A stretch of 12,955 bases of DNA, taken from contig JACMKY010000398.1 in the NCBI GenBank assembly GCA_014379925.1, positions 1-12,955 on the forward strand, in the 5' to 3' direction. Made by a program: the position numbers and the translations under genes. Positions within the stretch are counted from its first letter, which is position 1. The number at the start of each line of letters is the position of its first letter. Under the pieces are notes generated by a model. That model was not told where the DNA came from. It searched no databases and worked only from the letters and a program-made list of their open reading frames with translations. Positions 7,069-12,955 of the stretch are shown here, piece after piece. The stretch comes from Cytophagales bacterium (GTDB lineage: Bacteria; Bacteroidota; Bacteroidia; Cytophagales; ES-bin-26).

Positions 7069-8250
7069 ATGCTCAACCGCCGGTCACTGAGAATCAAAGC
7101 GATGCAAGCCCTCTACGCTTTCAAGCAGGCGGAAAAATCGGATTACTCCCTCGCCCTGGACCGCATCACCGAAACGTTTTCACCCAACCTGAATTCGATG
7201 CAGGTGCAGAACGCCAAACAACTGGAAGGAAACCGTCAACTGGCCACCCTCCTTTTCGAGGAAAACCACCGGCAACCCGACGCGGAATTCGGCGACGAAT
7301 CGGCTTCGCCGGAAGTACTCGTCACCGTTGCCAACGCCATTTCTTTCTACCACCACCAGGTTCGGAAGGACGGGCAATCCTTTGCCAAGGCGATGCTGGC
7401 CGAGGCGGAACGCATTTACGACCATTACCTGCTGATCCTGCTCATTCCGGTGGAACTGGCCGATATGGCCCGGCAGGAAGCGGATGACCGCAAAAATAAA
7501 TACCTGAATGCGTACCCTGCTTCCCCCGGTGACCTCAACTTGTACAACAATGGCGTGATCCGGTCGTTGCGGGAAAGCAAGCCGCTGGAGACCGAACGGA
7601 TTCGCCGCGGCCTGAGTTGGGACCCGGAGCGCAACCTCCTCCGGAAAGTGTACCGCGACGTGCTCGAAAATGACCCGGTCTACCAGCAATACGTGCGAAC
7701 CGCCGAGGTTTTGCCCGCCGAAGATCGGAAGATGGTGCCTTACCTGTTTAAAAACTTGGTTTTCGAACAGGAATTGTTGCATACCTATTTCGAAGAGGCC
7801 GACCTTAACTGGACGGAGAACGGCGAGATCATCAAGGGTATGCTCTCCAAAACCGTGAAGACGGCGGCCGGTGAAGGCAGCACGGTGAATTTGTTGGCCT
7901 TGTCGACGAACTGGGAAGACGACCGGGAATTCTTCATTCAGTTGTACCAGAGCACGGTGGAGAACGACGAAAAGTATGAGCAGTTGATCGTAGAAAAGGT
8001 GGAAAACTGGGATCCGGAACGGGTGGCAATGCTCGACAAGATTCTGCTCAAGATGGCCATCAGCGAGATGATGATTTTTCCCGGCATTCCCGTGAAGGTG
8101 ACCATCAACGAATACATCGAACTGTCGAAGTTGTACAGCACCCCCAAAAGCAAACAGTTCATCAACGGCGTGCTGGACGTAATTGCGCTGGAACTCGTCA
8201 ACAGCGGGGCAGTGCGCAAGAGCGGCCGCGGGTTGGTTGACAACAAGTAG
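7069..8250 (+). CDS. nusB: Transcription antitermination factor NusB, long Bacteroidota form
   Basis: NusB with NusE (S10) binds boxA RNA and supports antitermination, especially of rRNA operons, in the cytosol. The protein has 393 residues, far longer than the roughly 140 of E. coli NusB, but this is usual in Bacteroidota. The N-terminus 'LNRRSLRIKAMQALYAF' matches the first NusB helix; residues about 40-220 are an extra, charged, mostly helical region; and the classic C-terminal NusB part is 'NWDPERVAMLDKILLKMAISEMM' (313-335) followed by 'TINEYIELSKLYSTPKSKQFINGVLD' (345-370). The ATG at 7069 is well supported because the first helix starts directly after it. It heads a plus-strand gene run; a promoter candidate lies about 300 bp upstream and heptad repeats begin at its stop codon. 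Confidence 0.94.
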   Translation: MLNRRSLRIKAMQALYAFKQAEKSDYSLALDRITETFSPNLNSMQVQNAKQLEGNRQLATLLFEENHRQPDAEFGDESASPEVLVTVANAISFYHHQVRKDGQSFAKAMLAEAERIYDHYLLILLIPVELADMARQEADDRKNKYLNAYPASPGDLNLYNNGVIRSLRESKPLETERIRRGLSWDPERNLLRKVYRDVLENDPVYQQYVRTAEVLPAEDRKMVPYLFKNLVFEQELLHTYFEEADLNWTENGEIIKGMLSKTVKTAAGEGSTVNLLALSTNWEDDREFFIQLYQSTVENDEKYEQLIVEKVENWDPERVAMLDKILLKMAISEMMIFPGIPVKVTINEYIELSKLYSTPKSKQFINGVLDVIALELVNSGAVRKSGRGLVDNK

Positions 8251-8351
8251 TGGATGGTGAATGGTTAAAAGCGAAAGCTGCATTCGTGACGGCACCCTCT
8301 TCTTTGCCTTGCTCGTTTTTTTGTCCATTATTCACGGTTAACTATCCACCC
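8250..8351. repeat. Heptad-type intergenic element downstream of nusB
   Basis: Starting at the last base of the nusB stop, three 7-nt units (8250-8270, GTGGATG, GTGAATG, GTTAAAA) are followed by a spacer, a T7 run (8316-8322) and units of the opposite sense (8324-8350, ending in TATCCACC). The two ends are thus roughly inverted (GTGGAT ... ATCCAC). The segment 8317-8337 matches 18 of 21 positions with 4859-4879. The T-rich part could also end nusB transcription, but no good stem precedes it. Confidence 0.45.
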
Positions 8352-8358
8352 TACCCTA

Positions 8359-8389
8359 TTTCAACTTCCGGGATCAACCCGTAACTTGC
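8359..8389 (+). promoter_or_regulatory. Possible Bacteroidota-type promoter for the YtxH gene
   Basis: TTTC at 8359-8362, a 19-nt spacer and TAACTTGC at 8382-8389 resemble TTTG-N19-TAnnTTTG with one mismatch in the -33 box and a -7 box that is one T short. The predicted start of transcription would lie a few bases before the ATG at 8406. Confidence 0.4.
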
Positions 8390-8405
8390 CGACCAAAACC
8401 TGGAC

Positions 8406-8705
8406 ATGAATAAACAATCGAGCCTCTTTTTGGCTTTTGCGGTAGGCGCAGCGACGGGTGCCACGTTGGGGGTGCTCTACGCGCCCGACAAGGGAAGGAA
8501 CACGCGCGATACGCTGACGTATCGGCTAACAAAGTACCACGCCTGGCTGATGGAGTTGCTGGACGAGGTGGTGGATGGAAGGCATCTGTCGGACAACGAA
8601 GCCCGGAACGAAGGCAAAAAGGTAATTAACGAGGCCAAAGAAAGAGCCGAAAGCTTGTTGCGCGACGTGGAAGAATTGATGGGCCAAATCAAGGGCCGAC
8701 GATAA
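8406..8705 (+). CDS. YtxH-domain membrane protein
   Basis: A 99-residue protein with one N-terminal membrane segment (about 7-26, 'LFLAFAVGAATGATLGVLYAP') followed by 'DKGRNTRD' and a charged helical, probably coiled-coil tail. The glycine-rich helix leading into 'GVLYAPDKG' is the YtxH (gas-vesicle/general-stress related) signature. These proteins are usually linked to envelope or general stress; the molecular role is not known. The ATG at 8406 is the first start and follows a promoter-like sequence closely. It lies 155 bp after nusB and 143 bp before the DUF1573 gene, so it may be its own transcription unit. Confidence 0.85.
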   Translation: MNKQSSLFLAFAVGAATGATLGVLYAPDKGRNTRDTLTYRLTKYHAWLMELLDEVVDGRHLSDNEARNEGKKVINEAKERAESLLRDVEELMGQIKGRR

Positions 8706-8790
8706 AAACCCGGGAACGGTTCGTCCGGAACGGGGTGTCGCCCCACCCGGGTAACGGGCGCGGGGAGTACCGGCCGGTTCGGTGGAATTG

Positions 8791-8826
8791 TTTGCGCACT
8801 GATTGCGTTTTGAGACCGTACGTTTT
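8791..8826 (+). promoter_or_regulatory. Weak promoter candidate for the DUF1573 gene
   Basis: TTTG at 8791-8794 and TACGTTTT at 8819-8826 resemble the Bacteroidota elements, but the 24-nt spacer is long and the last -7 base differs. The position, about 22 nt before the ATG at 8849, is reasonable. Confidence 0.25.
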
Positions 8827-8848
8827 CACGCTTATCTGTTATATTCCC

Positions 8849-9361
8849 ATGCAAAAAACCAAGCCCTTGTATCTCTCGGCCTTCGTTGCGCTGAGCCTGT
8901 TGGCGTGTAACCCCGAAAACCGGGAGCAAGCCGACGCAACCACCCAACCCGGCGCAACCGCGGCCGTAGCAACTTCCAACCCTGCCGCGGAAACAACCCC
9001 GGCGGCGGAGACCGACGCTCCGTTGATGACTTTCACGGAAACGGTACACGATTTCGGTAACATCAAGGAGGGGGACGTGGTCAAGCACACGTTCAAGTTT
9101 ACCAACACCGGCAAGTCGCCCCTCATCATCCAGAACGCTTCGGCTCCCTGCGGGTGCACCACCCCCTCCTGGACGAAGGAACCCGTCGCGCCCGGTGGCA
9201 ACGGGGAAGTGACCGTGCAGTTCAACAGCCAGGGCAAGGTGGGCCAACAGAACAAGGTGGTCACCATCGTGGCCAACACCCAGCCGGACATCACCACCGT
9301 GACCATGAAAGGCAACGTAGACCCCGGGGTGTCGGCGATGAACGGACCGGTGGCCCGGTGA
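8849..9361 (+). CDS. DUF1573 lipoprotein
   Basis: A 170-residue predicted lipoprotein. The signal peptide 'MQKTKPLYLSAFVALSLLAC' ends in a lipobox (LLAC) with the lipidated cysteine at 20. Then comes an Ala/Thr/Pro-rich linker (about 25-58) and the DUF1573 domain: 'HDFGNIKEGDVVKHTFKFTNTGKSPL' (67-92), the conserved 'PCGCTTP' (100-106) and an Ig-like beta end to about 157. I chose the ATG at 8849 because it gives the signal peptide; the open frame extends upstream to a GTG at 8735 with no fitting sequence. The function of the family is unknown; it is an envelope protein often encoded next to yajC in Bacteroidota. A strong hairpin follows the stop codon. Confidence 0.92.
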   Translation: MQKTKPLYLSAFVALSLLACNPENREQADATTQPGATAAVATSNPAAETTPAAETDAPLMTFTETVHDFGNIKEGDVVKHTFKFTNTGKSPLIIQNASAPCGCTTPSWTKEPVAPGGNGEVTVQFNSQGKVGQQNKVVTIVANTQPDITTVTMKGNVDPGVSAMNGPVAR

Positions 9362-9393
9362 AAAAGGAAGGGAGAATTTAGTAGTTTAAGCGC

Positions 9394-9451
9394 CCAGGAG
9401 TGGAGCAAGCAACGAACGCTCGTCTCGTCCGTTGCTTGCTCCACTCACTGG
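9394..9451. other. Long hairpin between DUF1573 gene and yajC
   Basis: GAGTGGAGCAAGCAACG at 9398-9414 is matched perfectly by its reverse complement at 9430-9446, with a 15-nt loop; a further CCAG/CTGG pair (9394-9397 and 9448-9451) extends the stem across one bulged base. No T-run follows on either strand, so it is not a classical terminator. It could be a Rho- or processing-related end, an mRNA stability element or a repeat. Confidence 0.7.
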
Positions 9452-9470
9452 CATATCCACCCGTCACTTT

Positions 9471-9797
9471 ATGCTTCCATCCATTCTTTTGCAGGCTTCC
9501 GGCGGATCGGGGGCACTCGTGCAACAGTTGTTGTTCTTCGGTGCCATTTTCCTCGTGTTTTATTTTTTCTTCATCCGTCCCCAGCAGACCAAGCAAAAGG
9601 AACAGAAGAAGTTCCGCGAAGCCCTCAAGAAAGGCGATCAGGTCGTAACCATCGGTGGCTTGCACGGCCGGATATACGCGGTAGAGGGCGATCAGGTGGT
9701 GCTGGAAGTGGACCGGAGCGTGAAGCTGACCTTCGAGAGGACGTCCATCGCGCAGGAATACGCGCCCAAGGCCACCCCCGCCACGAAAGCGGTTTAG
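9471..9797 (+). CDS. yajC: Preprotein translocase subunit YajC
   Basis: Accessory subunit of the SecDF-YajC part of the Sec export machinery in the inner membrane. The 108 residues fit the family: a short N-terminus with 'LQASGGSGALVQQLL', one membrane helix (about 17-36), then the hallmark 'FFIRPQQTKQKEQKKF' (33-48), 'LKKGDQVVTIGGLHGRI' (52-68) and 'VVLEVDRSVKLTFERTSI' (76-93). I chose the ATG at 9471; the frame extends upstream to a TTG at 9432, but that would start inside the preceding hairpin. It is flanked on both sides by strong inverted repeats. The identification is firm. Confidence 0.95.
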   Translation: MLPSILLQASGGSGALVQQLLFFGAIFLVFYFFFIRPQQTKQKEQKKFREALKKGDQVVTIGGLHGRIYAVEGDQVVLEVDRSVKLTFERTSIAQEYAPKATPATKAV

Positions 9798-9805
9798 CGT
9801 TCGGC

Positions 9806-9848
9806 GTTTAGCGTGGAAGCGCTTGGTTAAAACGCTTCCACGCCAAAC
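9806..9848. other. Long hairpin downstream of yajC
   Basis: GTTTAGCGTGGAAGCG at 9806-9821 pairs with 9833-9848 over 16 positions with one mismatch, leaving an 11-nt loop. It begins 8 nt after the yajC stop. No T-run follows, so its role as terminator is uncertain; it resembles the hairpin before yajC in design (long stem, medium loop) but not in sequence. Confidence 0.65.
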
Positions 9849-9865
9849 ACCCTTACCGAAAAGAC

Positions 9866-9898
9866 ACCCATCGGATGACTCGGAGCCATCCGATGGGT
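9866..9898 (+). promoter_or_regulatory. Hairpin covering the ybbR start region
   Basis: ACCCATCGGATG (9866-9877) and CATCCGATGGGT (9887-9898) form a perfect 12-bp stem with a 9-nt loop. CCTTACC (9851-9857) and GGTAAGG (9896-9902) could pair as an alternative or extension. Both possible start codons of the next gene (9875 and 9893) lie in the two arms, so the fold could limit translation. The structure is seen; the regulation is inferred. Confidence 0.5.
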
Positions 9899-10903
9899 AA
9901 GGTAAACGGTGAACGGCGGTTAAACGCCAAATGCACTTTGAAACGCATCAAGCAGGTTTTCTCTTGGCTGGTTACCTGGCTTACCCCCAAGCGGAGCCAG
10001 GATGCCAAAGTCGTAAGCCTCTGCTTGCTGGCGGCCACGACCTTCTGGTTCCTGAACGCGTTGAACCGCGATTACTCCACCCGCATCTCCTGCGCCATCC
10101 GGTTCAACTACGACGACAGCACCTACATGGCCACCAAGCCCCTGCCCGACAAGGTACGCCTCAGTGTAACCGGCTACGGCTGGAACTTGCTGAAGAAAAC
10201 CCTGTCGCTGGATACGGAGCCCATTGAATATACCATCTCCAAGCCGATGCGTACCAAGTACGTGACCGCCCCGTTTCTGCTCACGGCAGTTTCGGAACAA
10301 CTGCAAGGCCTCCGAATCAATTACGTGGTGGAAGACACTCTGCACCTGGACTTTGACCGCCGGGTACGGAAAACCGTGGACGTGCGGGTGGACAGCGCCC
10401 GGGTCAACCTGGACAAAGAATACGTCATTTCCGGTCCGATCACGGTCAATCCCACCCGAATCACGTTCGAGGGACCCGCCTCGGTACTGGATGCCACGGA
10501 TCGAACGCTCACCATCAGCTTGCCCGCTACCCGAATCGACGAGGACTACGACGAAACTCTGGACGTTTCCCTCCCCGGCCAGGGATTGGTGTCGGCGGAT
10601 GCCGAACGGGTAACGGTGCGTTTCGGGGTGGAACGTCTGCTGGCTGACTCCCGCGAAGTGCCCGTGCAGGAAGTTCACTACCCTGGTAGTAGTCCGGCGT
10701 TCGGACCAACCGTACGGGTGACGTATTCCGTCCGGAAGACCGATGCCCCGCGGGTGGCACCCGGCGACTTCAACGTCGTCGCCGACTTCAAAAACCTGAG
10801 GGTCGAAGACTCCACCATTGTCCTGTTCATTGAGAAAGTCCCTCCCTACATCCGCAACGTCCGCCTCAACAGCCCGTCCATCCGGGTCGGAAATGACCGC
10901 TAA
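9875..10903 (+). CDS. YbbR-like membrane-anchored protein
   Basis: A 342-residue protein with one N-terminal membrane segment (about 46-63, 'VVSLCLLAATTFWFLNAL') followed by a large extracytoplasmic beta-rich part made of YbbR-type repeats; recognisable stretches are 'KPLPDKVRLSVTGYGWNLL' (88-106), 'VDVRVDSARVNLDKEYVISG' (168-187) and 'NPTRITFEGPASVLD' (192-206). In Firmicutes the related CdaR regulates a membrane diadenylate cyclase; in Bacteroidota the role is unknown. The start is either ATG 9875 or the in-frame ATG 9893; neither changes the domains. The last codons overlap the coaE start. Confidence is high for the family, low for the exact start. Confidence 0.87.
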   Translation: MTRSHPMGKVNGERRLNAKCTLKRIKQVFSWLVTWLTPKRSQDAKVVSLCLLAATTFWFLNALNRDYSTRISCAIRFNYDDSTYMATKPLPDKVRLSVTGYGWNLLKKTLSLDTEPIEYTISKPMRTKYVTAPFLLTAVSEQLQGLRINYVVEDTLHLDFDRRVRKTVDVRVDSARVNLDKEYVISGPITVNPTRITFEGPASVLDATDRTLTISLPATRIDEDYDETLDVSLPGQGLVSADAERVTVRFGVERLLADSREVPVQEVHYPGSSPAFGPTVRVTYSVRKTDAPRVAPGDFNVVADFKNLRVEDSTIVLFIEKVPPYIRNVRLNSPSIRVGNDR

Positions 10904-11507
10904 CGCGCCCCTTCAAATCGGCATCACCGGCGGAATCGGCTCGGGCAAAAGCCTGGTGAGCCGGATGTTCGCGACATTGGGCATTCCCATCTACGACGCC
11001 GACACCCGCGCCAAGTGGCTGATGAACCACCATCCCGGCTTGCGGGCGGCGATCGGGGCCCAATTCGGAGCCGGGGCTTACCACGCCGACGGCTCGCTCA
11101 ACCGCCCGTATCTGGCCACCCAGGTTTTTCACGACGGCGACCAAATCGTCCAACTCAACGCCTTGGTGCATCCGAAGGTGAGCGAGGACTACGCGGAATG
11201 GGTTTTGGTGCACGCCCGGTTTCCCTACCTGCTCAAGGAAGCGGCCCTGCTGTACGAATCACAATCCTACCGGCTGCTTCACCGTACCATTACCGTCTAC
11301 GCCCCCATCGAACTCCGCACCCAACGCATCCGGCACCGCGATCCGCACCGCACCGAAGTCGAAATCCGGGCCATCATCGCCAAACAAATCAGCGAGGAGG
11401 AGCGGTTGGCAATGGCCGACCACGTGGTCTACAACGACAATTCGCGGCTGGTGCTGCCCCAGGTACTGACTCTGCACGAGAAGTTCCTGCGGAAGGCCGA
11501 GGGTTGA
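10893..11507 (+). CDS. coaE: Dephospho-CoA kinase CoaE
   Basis: Phosphorylates the ribose 3'-hydroxyl of dephospho-CoA with ATP, the final step of CoA synthesis, in the cytosol. The 204 residues match the family. Visible: P-loop 'GGIGSGKS' (13-20), 'IYDADTRAKWLM' (33-44) with the catalytic-region aspartates, 'LNALVHPKV' (88-96), 'KEAALLYES' (115-123), the 'RIRHRD' lid basic segment (145-150) and the C-terminal 'ADHVVYNDNS' (175-184). The ATG at 10893 puts the P-loop at its usual place and overlaps the ybbR stop by 11 nt, a strong sign of translational coupling. A longer open frame upstream (10818) is only ybbR sequence. It is the last gene of the plus-strand run; no clear terminator follows. 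Confidence 0.96.
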   Translation: MTANAPLQIGITGGIGSGKSLVSRMFATLGIPIYDADTRAKWLMNHHPGLRAAIGAQFGAGAYHADGSLNRPYLATQVFHDGDQIVQLNALVHPKVSEDYAEWVLVHARFPYLLKEAALLYESQSYRLLHRTITVYAPIELRTQRIRHRDPHRTEVEIRAIIAKQISEEERLAMADHVVYNDNSRLVLPQVLTLHEKFLRKAEG

Positions 11508-11720
11508 AACGGGTTTAACGGGCGTCGGCGCGTAGTGTCGGGCGGCCGGTATTTCGTGGCCGGTGCTTCCCGGATCGTGGATGCGTTGGTGCGCTGTTTT
11601 TTCCAGCAAGGTAAGGGTGGAACTGCTCGGGATGGTGTTTGCGCTGACGCAGACCCCGCAACCAACGTACCTCCTTGCGTCGGCGGAGTTTTGATTTGAA
11701 TCGTTATTCGGCCGGTGCCA

Positions 11721-11805
11721 CTACCGGCGTTGCAACGGGCAAAACTTCCTGCCGGAGACATTCGCACCTGCCGGCGTTGTAGCGGGCAAAACTTCCCGCC
11801 GAAGT
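11721..11805. repeat. Imperfect 47-nt-period direct repeat
   Basis: Two copies of about 38 nt (11721-11758 and 11768-11805), sharing the core CGGGCAAAACTTCC and differing at a handful of positions, most of them C/T or A/G changes. In the second copy GCGGG and CCCGC flank the core and can pair. A much weaker third copy may start near 11814. Confidence 0.65.
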
Positions 11806-11825
11806 AGGGTTGCTGACGTTGAGTA

Positions 11826-12045
11826 GGAATTGCCCGCGGTAGGCGGCAGTTCCTTGGACCGGGGAGAGCCACCTGAATGCAGTCGCGGAACGAAGTGCCG
11901 CGACCCTCCGCGAGAAACGGAGACCCGGAATGCAAATTGAGACGGAAAAGAAATTCGGATTCTGCGAAGCGGTGGCTCTTTGAAGCCAGGTAGCGGCTTG
12001 GCCGGGGCTCATTCCGAATGCACAAGAATGTCGGAAACGCCCCGG
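11826..12045. ncRNA. Candidate structured RNA (strand unknown)
   Basis: Several nested or adjacent inverted repeats lie together: 11826-11834 with 11845-11853 (one G-T pair); a 9-bp long-range stem AGAGCCACC (11865-11873) with GGTGGCTCT (11971-11979), enclosing GTCGCGG/CCGCGAC (11882-11888, 11898-11904) and CTCCG/CGGAG (11906-11910, 11918-11922); and a two-part hairpin CCGGGGC/GCCCCGG (12002-12008, 12039-12045) with TTCCGA/TCGGAA inside. TGGCT/AGCCA (11973-11977, 11984-11988) would compete with the long-range stem. I do not recognise RNase P, tmRNA, SRP RNA or a known riboswitch core. It may be chance in GC-rich DNA. Confidence 0.3.
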
Positions 12046-12183
12046 TTGAACGGCTTTCCGGAACACCAAGCGGAATCAGTTTTCCAATTTATAGTGAGGA
12101 ATGAATGGATATTTTTTGGACTGACCCCGGCGTTCGTCGCGCTTTTGTTACCGGCCGGGTGCTTTTATTACATCCTGCTTTGA
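12028..12183 (+). CDS. Possible small membrane protein (doubtful)
   Basis: A 51-codon frame whose second half, 'WIFFGLTPAFVALLLPAGCFYYILL', would be a C-terminal membrane helix. The frame is open from an earlier ATG at 11980. No Shine-Dalgarno, promoter or known family is seen, and the ATG lies in the loop of an inverted repeat. It may be a gene remnant or chance. Confidence 0.18.
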   Translation: MSETPRLNGFPEHQAESVFQFIVRNEWIFFGLTPAFVALLLPAGCFYYILL

Positions 12184-12875
12184 TTCGTTCAGCCGGCTTC
12201 GGAATACCGAATTAGCCGACGTTTTCGCGATTCGCGGGAGAAGTCGGCGGCAATCGTTTCCGGGCGCACCGGGAGAAATCATCCGCAAATAAGTTCGGCC
12301 GACCAGACTTCCCGACCGGCTTCGCCTACCAGGTGAGCACCAAGCCATTGCAATCAACCGTCCTTATACGGAAGAATGTTGGAAACGGTTTGGTATTATC
12401 TTACTGATTTAGTTACCTGCCCCCCCACCGGAAAGCCAACTCTCCGTCTCCGACCAGCAAATCCTTGCCTTCTAAAAAGTTATCTCCCGTTCGTCCGCGC
12501 TCGCGTCCAACGGGACTAACCCGGCAAACGGACGAATCGATTGAAAATAGCGTCAAAAGCACATAGTATTTACCCTTAGTCCCCACTTACCAAAGCAGGT
12601 AACAGTAGCATATACGTAAGTGATTACTTAGTTTCGTTTGAGGGTTTCGTTGTACCCACGTTTCCCGGACCCGGAATTACTTCCAGTGCAATTACAATTA
12701 CCGCGCCAGACGGACCTCGGCGGAAAAAAAAGATAAGAAAGGAGAAGTGCCTATGAAGACAGAAAGGTCCTGAGCCAATTGTTCTTTTTCTTGCTCAGTT
12801 GCCTCCGACATCACATTGCCCCGAGCGCATTTCCGTCACTACTGCCGGATGACTGCCCGCGACGTGACCAACCAC

Positions 12876-12955
12876 CTTAAACCATTTGCCGAGTAAACAC
12901 CTTGAACCGAGTGCCCAATAAACACCTTGAACCGAGTGCCCAATAAACACCTTGA
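12876..12955. repeat. 25-bp tandem repeat at the window end
   Basis: Two identical 25-bp units (12901-12925 and 12926-12950), each containing CCGAGTGCCCAATAAACACC across the unit joint, are preceded by a diverged copy (12876-12900) and followed by the first 5 bases of another unit at the window edge. The unit is not a multiple of three and there are no spacers, so it is neither coding nor a CRISPR array. The array may continue beyond the window. Confidence 0.9.

Larger units (their letters stand above)
11508..12955. other. Gene-poor region with repeats and many inverted repeats
   Basis: The 1448 bp after coaE contain no ORF with recognisable protein features. What is seen, left to right: a 47-nt-period imperfect direct repeat (11721-11805), a cluster of nested inverted repeats (11826-12045), a 51-codon frame with a hydrophobic end (12028-12183), a hairpin at 12215-12248, a TCCCGTT/AACGGGA hairpin (12485-12515), an AGGAG-preceded hexapeptide frame (12753-12773) with a following stem (12770-12798), and a 25-bp tandem repeat (12876-12955). 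Longer minus-strand frames over 11429-12069 consist of low-complexity translations of the repeats and are not accepted as genes. Confidence 0.7.

Noticed and set aside
8735..8848. A longer N-terminus for the DUF1573 protein
   Set aside because: The GTG-started extension would bury the lipoprotein signal peptide and has no family similarity.
1167..10903. A c-di-AMP system formed by the DisA_N-like protein and the YbbR-like protein
   Set aside because: The two genes are more than 7 kb apart, on separate units, and the YbbR-like gene sits in its usual Bacteroidota cluster with yajC and coaE; nothing in the sequence links them.
11585..11605. Intrinsic terminator for coaE at the T6 run
   Set aside because: Only a 4-bp GCTG/CAGC pair flanks the T-run and the T-run lies in the loop, not after a stem.
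11429..12025. A 198-codon minus-strand frame at the end of coaE and in the repeat region
   Set aside because: It overlaps coaE antisense; the translation is Arg/Pro/Ser-rich and its internal similarity comes from the 47-nt-period DNA repeat.
11704..12069. A 121-codon minus-strand frame
   Set aside because: It overlaps the repeats and inverted repeats in another frame and has no recognisable family.
12698..12811. A 37-codon minus-strand frame beginning MSEATEQEKEQ
   Set aside because: It looks somewhat protein-like, but is very short and has no promoter, ribosome site or match; chance is likely.
12876..12955. CRISPR array
   Set aside because: The identical units follow each other directly, with no spacers, and no cas genes are present.

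Overview
The window looks like chromosomal DNA from a GC-rich member of the Bacteroidota, most likely Cytophagales or a related class. Three things point there: NusB is about 390 residues with the long N-terminal part typical of that phylum; the run nusB, DUF1573 lipoprotein, yajC, ybbR-like, coaE is a familiar Bacteroidota gene order; and the best promoter candidates fit the Bacteroidota pattern (TTG/TTTG, about 19-20 nt, then TAnnTTTG), with few obvious Shine-Dalgarno sequences. The species-level placement is inference.

Layout. Positions 104-2393 (+): thiL (thiamine-monophosphate kinase) and a two-part protein with an N-terminal sensor-like region and a C-terminal DisA_N-type (diadenylate cyclase family) domain of the DACNV kind. 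Positions 2415-6671 (-), read right to left: an MsbA/MdlA-like ABC exporter, a small protein overlapping a nucleotidyltransferase-like gene (a two-gene module), nagA (N-acetylglucosamine-6-phosphate deacetylase) and an SRPBCC-fold protein. Positions 6672-7068 are a repeat-rich divergent intergenic region with a good promoter for nusB. Positions 7069-11507 (+): nusB, a YtxH-domain membrane protein, a DUF1573 lipoprotein, yajC, a YbbR-like membrane-anchored protein and coaE (dephospho-CoA kinase; starts inside the end of ybbR). Positions 11508-12955 hold no convincing gene, but contain direct repeats, a dense set of nested inverted repeats that could be a structured RNA, and a 25-bp tandem repeat running off the window end.

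Function. Most genes are housekeeping: thiamine and CoA cofactor synthesis, amino-sugar recycling, antitermination, protein export (YajC) and envelope functions. The more unusual items are the diadenylate-cyclase-like protein with an altered GTRHR motif, the overlapping nucleotidyltransferase pair, long intergenic hairpins around yajC (one of them containing both possible ybbR start codons), recurrent 7-nt-periodic intergenic repeats, and the structured noncoding tail. I found no CRISPR array, transposase, tRNA or rRNA. No completely new multi-gene system can be supported from the sequence; the best candidate for something undescribed is the structured noncoding stretch at about 11826-12045.
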